Positions 63,064 to 64,000 of a stretch of DNA of 64,000 nucleotides are shown here, in pieces. The DNA comes from Microbacterium sp. Se63.02b (GTDB lineage: Bacteria; Actinomycetota; Actinomycetes; Actinomycetales; Microbacteriaceae): assembly GCF_014171575.1 (NCBI RefSeq), contig NZ_CP050453.1, positions 3,224,001 to 3,288,000 of the forward strand. The letters are read 5' to 3'. The notes beneath the pieces were generated by a model. The model did no database searches. It saw nothing but the letters and a program-made list of their open reading frames with translations, and was not told the DNA's origin. Numbering within the stretch: position 1 is the stretch's first letter; every line of letters begins with the position of its first letter. The translations under genes were made by a program, and so were the position numbers.

Positions 63064-64000
63064 GATGTTCCTTCCATTGCTGCTGCCCACCCGAAGGCGG
63101 CGGCGAGGTTCTCTTCAGCCAGACCGAGGCCGGTCGTCATCCCGATGCCGGTCGTCGCGGCGAGCACGAGCACACCGTCATCGCCCCGGTCGATCAGGAA
63201 CTCCTGGGGCCCCTTGGCGTACACGCCCTGCCAGCGCTCGATCACCCGGGGCGGCGGCGCGTCGAACAGCGCCTCCGCCTCGGCGAGGAACGCGGCGAAC
63301 GCCGTCTCGGGCTGGAACGGCGCCGGCGCGGCCGATGTCGCATGCGAGTCGCCGATGATGAGGGTGCCGTCGGGGAGTTGCGTGTACATCTGGTTGAGGT
63401 CGATGGCGGCGAGCTCAGGGCGCTCGGCGTGCAGACGTTCGCGGAGCACCGCGGTCTCGAAGGTGTCCGCGAAGCGGCCGTACCGCACGAGAGACCAGCC
63501 CGTGAGCAGCGGCGCGGCGAGCGGATGCGGGAACGAGACGGCGGCCCGCACCATGTCGAGCGCGCAACGGTCGACATGGTGCCGCCCGCCACGTCGGGCA
63601 GCAGTTGGTCGATGTCGTGATTGACGGCGACGACGACACCGCCGCAGCTGATCGATCCCCTGGTGGTCTCGACGTGGCCCGCCCCCACCGCTGTGACAGC
63701 GGTGCGGAAGCGGAAGTCGACGCCCAGCGCCGCGAGGTGCCGCACGATCGCGGCGGCAGCGGTGCGGGGGTCGGTCTGCAGATCGCTCTCGATGTGCGCG
63801 CCGCCGACGAGCCCCTCTGCGCGCAACGGCGCGAGGCGCAGGAGTTCGGATGTGTCGAGCATCCGTATGCCGCCGTCGCGTGCCGCAGCTTCGAGCACCG
63901 CGATCTCGTCGTCGTGCCGTGCGGCGACCATGGTGCCGGATTCGCGCAGCCAGAATCCCGCATCGCGGGCGAGCCGCAGCCACAGCTCCCGCGAGAGGTC
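63060..64000 (-). CDS. FAD-dependent oxidoreductase, phosphonate-associated (partial, frame broken)
   Basis: C-terminal part of a DAO-family flavoprotein; the N-terminal FAD motif lies beyond the right edge. Visible parts are SELLRLAPLRAEGLVGGAHIESDLQTDPRTAAAAIVRHLA, GGVVVAVNHD, and after a break near 63570 VRAAVSFPHPLAAPLLTGWSL and the FAD-binding end VLAATTGIGMTTGLGLAEENL. It matches the glycine-oxidase-like enzyme (HpnW type) that accompanies PhnX-like hydrolases. It would oxidise the aminophosphonate or a related amine upstream of C-P cleavage. Confidence 0.78.
   Translation of the reverse strand, partial: PLAGAVAAARPRCGILAARIRHHGRRTARRRDRGARSCGTRRRHTDARHIRTPAPRAVARRGARRRRAHRERSADRPPHRCRRDRAAPRGAGRRLPLPHRCHSGGGGPRRDHQGIDQLRRCRRRRQSRHRPTAARRGGRHHVDRCALDMVRAAVSFPHPLAAPLLTGWSLVRYGRFADTFETAVLRERLHAERPELAAIDLNQMYTQLPDGTLIIGDSHATSAAPAPFQPETAFAAFLAEAEALFDAPPPRVIERWQGVYAKGPQEFLIDRGDDGVLVLAATTGIGMTTGLGLAEENLAAAFGWAAAMEGTS

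Overview
The window is high-GC, gene-dense actinobacterial chromosome. Frequent ATGA/GTGA stop-start overlaps, GTG starts, a menaquinone MenA, an Lhr-type giant helicase, and small families typical of Microbacteriaceae (DUF4229, DUF6412, DUF6421, DUF7882-like) point to Microbacteriaceae, most likely Microbacterium or a close relative. No rRNA operon, CRISPR array, insertion sequence or phage module was seen. One tRNA-like locus lies at the left edge.

Layout. 0-3.3 kb: partial arfB, tRNA-like element, WYL regulator, DrrAB-type ABC exporter. 3.3-9.2 kb: a leftward translationally coupled operon for a nonulosonic (sialic-type) acid surface glycan: GT2, polysialyltransferase-like protein, NeuA fused to a HAD phosphatase, NeuB, and a DUF6716-type glycosyltransferase, preceded by an unusual array of hairpins. 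9.6-19.1 kb: housekeeping and small regulators (MenA, ArsR/cupin pair, Lrp/DUF6421 pair, MFS, threonine aldolase). 19.1-25.8 kb: a leftward catabolic operon resembling gamma-glutamylation of amines (permease, PuuD-like amidase, SDR, glutamine-synthetase-like ligase, aldehyde dehydrogenase, GntR). 25.9-27.2 kb: NUDIX-like protein and esterase. 27.3-33.9 kb: siderophore-iron locus (SIP reductase fused to an O-methyltransferase-like domain, binding lipoprotein, AraC regulator, two FecCD permeases, ATPase) with an iron-box-like site. 34.1-42.1 kb: ABC-F protein, Lhr helicase, EI24 protein, Nei glycosylase. 42.1-44.1 kb: a decayed regulator/hydrolase pair and a visibly lower-GC secreted glycine-zipper protein with a small membrane protein. 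44.2-48.6 kb: hexapeptide protein and a PspC-linked two-component system. 48.6-55.98 kb: mixed metabolism and membrane genes (PurU, antiporter, YidC paralogue, EamA). 56.0-61.3 kb: a stress-flavoured group (SDR, PfkB kinase, SurE, two DUF7882-like proteins, FHA, CBS, CinA), three promoters of which share GTCAAY-N27-TANCST. 61.3-64.0 kb: a phosphonate-catabolism-like trio running off the right edge.

A dominating technical feature is that about 35 conserved reading frames are broken by what look like single-base gaps, very often in short G or C runs. Because intact homologous sequence resumes at once in another frame, and the breaks hit housekeeping genes such as lhr and yidC, I read most of them as sequencing or assembly errors and annotate each gene across the break. 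Only the 42.1-43.1 kb pair, which also lost internal segments, looks genuinely degraded.
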